A stretch of 24,548 nucleotides of DNA, taken from NCBI GenBank assembly GCA_916720285.1, contig CAKAQP010000007.1, positions 1-24,548 of the forward strand, in the 5' to 3' direction. This document shows positions 23,217 to 24,548 of this stretch, in pieces. The stretch is from an uncultured Lachnoanaerobaculum sp. (GTDB taxonomy: Bacteria > Bacillota > Clostridia > Lachnospirales > Lachnospiraceae). Position 1 is the first letter of the stretch; every line of letters starts with the position of its first letter. The position numbers and the translations under genes were made by a program. The notes beneath the pieces are model-generated. The model had not been told where the DNA came from. It did no database searches and worked only from the letters and a program-made list of their open reading frames with translations.

Positions 23217-23262
23217 AATTACCTCCTTCTTTAATGATTTCCTACTTACTGTTTATGCTGAT

Positions 23263-23291
23263 ATTATACATAAAAATATCTCAATTATCAA
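23263..23291 (-). promoter_or_regulatory. Strong promoter of the DtxR-family gene
   Basis: TTGATA (23286-23291), 17 nt, TATAAT (23263-23268) on the minus strand. The small inverted repeat CAATT-GAT-AATTG overlaps the -35 box and may be an autoregulatory site, but it is short. Confidence 0.72.
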
Positions 23292-23320
23292 TTGCTTGCA
23301 ACTCTTTTGGTTATCTTTGT

Positions 23321-23347
23321 AAAAATCGGACATCATAAGATGTCCGA
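23321..23347 (-). terminator. Rho-independent terminator after the P1B ATPase
   Basis: CGGACATC-TTAT-GATGTCCG, a perfect 8-bp stem (9 with the flanking T-A), is followed by ATTTTT on the minus strand, 22 nt past the stop codon. Confidence 0.88.
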
Positions 23348-23368
23348 ATATATTAAAATTTGTTTTTC

Positions 23369-24548
23369 TTAATTCTCCGGTAAGAGATTTGTCATACTTG
23401 AAAGTGATATACCTACAGTTGACAAATTGTGAAGCAGTGATGATGTTCCCGGAGCAAGTATTCCCAAAATACCGAGACCTATTAACGAACCGTTAAATCC
23501 CATAATAAATCTGAAGTTTGAGCGAACACGTCTTGTAAGCTTATTTGAAAGTTCTTTTAATCTTACAAGATCATTTAAATCGTCAGCTGATATACATACA
23601 TCCGCTATCTCTCTGGCAATTGCCGCACCTTCACTTATGGCAATGCCGCAGTCTGCAGCCGATAATGCAGGTGAATCGTTTATACCGTCACCGATCATTA
23701 TTACGGTTCTGCCCTTTGCTTTTTCTTTTTCCACATAGCTTGCCTTATCCTCAGGCAATACTTCAGCGTAGAATTTATCTACTCCTACCTCTTTTGCAAT
23801 AGCTTCGGCTGTATGGATATTATCTCCTGTCATCATAACAGTCTTTTTGATTCCGAGAGCCTTTAATTTCTTTAAAACATCCTTTGCTTCGGCTCTTAGA
23901 GGGTCTGCAATCTCAATAATAGCTGCAAGTCTTCCTGCAATAGCCATAAACAGATGTGAATATCTGTGATCAAGCTCTGAAAGCTTTTTCTTAGCATCTT
24001 CACTAAGAAAAGCTTTTTCATCTTCAATTACAAAATGATAGCTTCCTATTACAACCTTGTCGCCTTCTATTTTACTTGCAATACCATGTGCAACTACATA
24101 CTGCACCTCAGAATGCATCTCTTTATGACGAATCTTTCTGTCTTTAGCCTCTTTTACTACGGCATTTGCAATGGAATGAGGATAATGTTCCTCAAGGCAT
24201 GCGGCAATCTTTAAGAGCTGATTCTCATCATCTCCGTCAATTCCGATAATTCTTTGTACCTTCGGGCAGGCATATGTAAGTGTACCTGTCTTATCAAATA
24301 CGATAGTATCGGCATTTGCAATTGCCTCCATAAACTTTCCGCCCTTTACGGTAATCTTGTCATTTCCGGCCTCTCTCATTGCTGAAAGTACTGCAAGAGG
24401 CATAGAAAGCTTCAGTGCACATGAAAAATCCACCATAAGAACAGACAATGCTCTTGTTATATTTCTTGTAAACAGATATGTAAGTCCTGTTGCAAGCAAT
24501 GAATAAGGTACAAGTCTGTCTGCAAGTCTGTTTGCCATGTTTTCGGTA
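23369..24548 (-). CDS. P1B-type metal-transporting ATPase, N-terminus cut by window edge
   Basis: Membrane pump that moves a transition metal at the cost of ATP. The visible 392 codons begin inside the transmembrane region; the frame runs on past the right edge, so the ATG at 24538 is internal. It shows a transmembrane metal-site segment, the phosphorylation motif DKTGTLT (DTIVFDKTGTLT), EEHYPHS in place of the usual SEHP, GIAS, MMTGDN and MIGDGINDSPAL. The last two helices include FIMGFNGSLIG and LHNLSTVGISLSSM. Where most P1B pumps have CPC the segment reads VDFSCALKLSMP, with Ser for the Pro. A DtxR-family regulator lies 152 nt downstream. The transported metal cannot be told from this fragment. 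Confidence 0.9.
   Translation of the reverse strand, partial: TENMANRLADRLVPYSLLATGLTYLFTRNITRALSVLMVDFSCALKLSMPLAVLSAMREAGNDKITVKGGKFMEAIANADTIVFDKTGTLTYACPKVQRIIGIDGDDENQLLKIAACLEEHYPHSIANAVVKEAKDRKIRHKEMHSEVQYVVAHGIASKIEGDKVVIGSYHFVIEDEKAFLSEDAKKKLSELDHRYSHLFMAIAGRLAAIIEIADPLRAEAKDVLKKLKALGIKKTVMMTGDNIHTAEAIAKEVGVDKFYAEVLPEDKASYVEKEKAKGRTVIMIGDGINDSPALSAADCGIAISEGAAIAREIADVCISADDLNDLVRLKELSNKLTRRVRSNFRFIMGFNGSLIGLGILGILAPGTSSLLHNLSTVGISLSSMTNLLPEN

Overview
The window is chromosomal DNA of a low-GC, strictly anaerobic Firmicute, most likely a Clostridia member of the family Lachnospiraceae. The basis is AT-rich intergenic DNA with strong TTGACA/TATAAT-type promoters, GGAGG ribosome-binding sites, a T-box riboswitch before thrS, a group-B type [FeFe] hydrogenase, and the gene order nrdR-yqeG-aroE-aroQ-efp. 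An oral genus such as Lachnoanaerobaculum is possible, but the sequence alone does not settle that. About 22 protein genes fill the window. Both edges cut a gene: argS loses its C-terminus at the left edge, and a P1B-type metal ATPase loses its N-terminus at the right edge. I recognise no tRNA, rRNA, CRISPR array, insertion sequence or prophage.

Layout. 1-6.4 kb: a leftward block with galK, a small membrane protein, nrdR, yqeG, aroE, aroQ and efp, followed after a terminator by argS. Genes in the block overlap or lie 10-65 nt apart. 6.5-8.0 kb: degV (leftward) and a two-domain Mop/TOBE molybdate-binding protein (rightward) diverge from a shared regulatory region that holds two near-identical tandem repeats exactly between their -35 boxes. 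8.0-11.8 kb: htpG and a [FeFe] hydrogenase, both leftward. The element between them is both an intrinsic terminator and a CIRCE-like HrcA operator. 12.0-15.0 kb: a secreted, repeat-containing protein with a sortase-like C-terminus, and an EF-G-like GTPase. 15.2-17.7 kb: tyrA-aroA, a rightward aromatic amino acid operon. 17.7-19.2 kb: a secreted CAP-domain protein with cell-wall-binding repeats, and an RNHCP zinc-binding protein. 19.2-22.7 kb: thrS with a threonine T-box leader, preceded by a lone GltD-like flavoprotein. 22.8-24.5 kb: a short DtxR-family metalloregulator and the P1B ATPase.

How it fits together. This is mostly housekeeping: translation (argS, thrS, efp, EF-G-like), the shikimate and tyrosine pathway split over two loci (aroE/aroQ and tyrA/aroA), control of dNTP synthesis (nrdR), protein folding (htpG), and hydrogen and redox metabolism. 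I found no obvious new multi-gene system such as a defence island or a biosynthetic cluster. The most interesting items are regulatory and sequence-level: the dual CIRCE/terminator, the tandem repeats between divergent promoters, several clean palindromes at promoters, the FSC in place of CPC in the P1B ATPase, the DtxR-type rather than MntR-type metal ligands in its neighbour, and the VPKTAD cell-surface protein with 105-nt tandem repeats.
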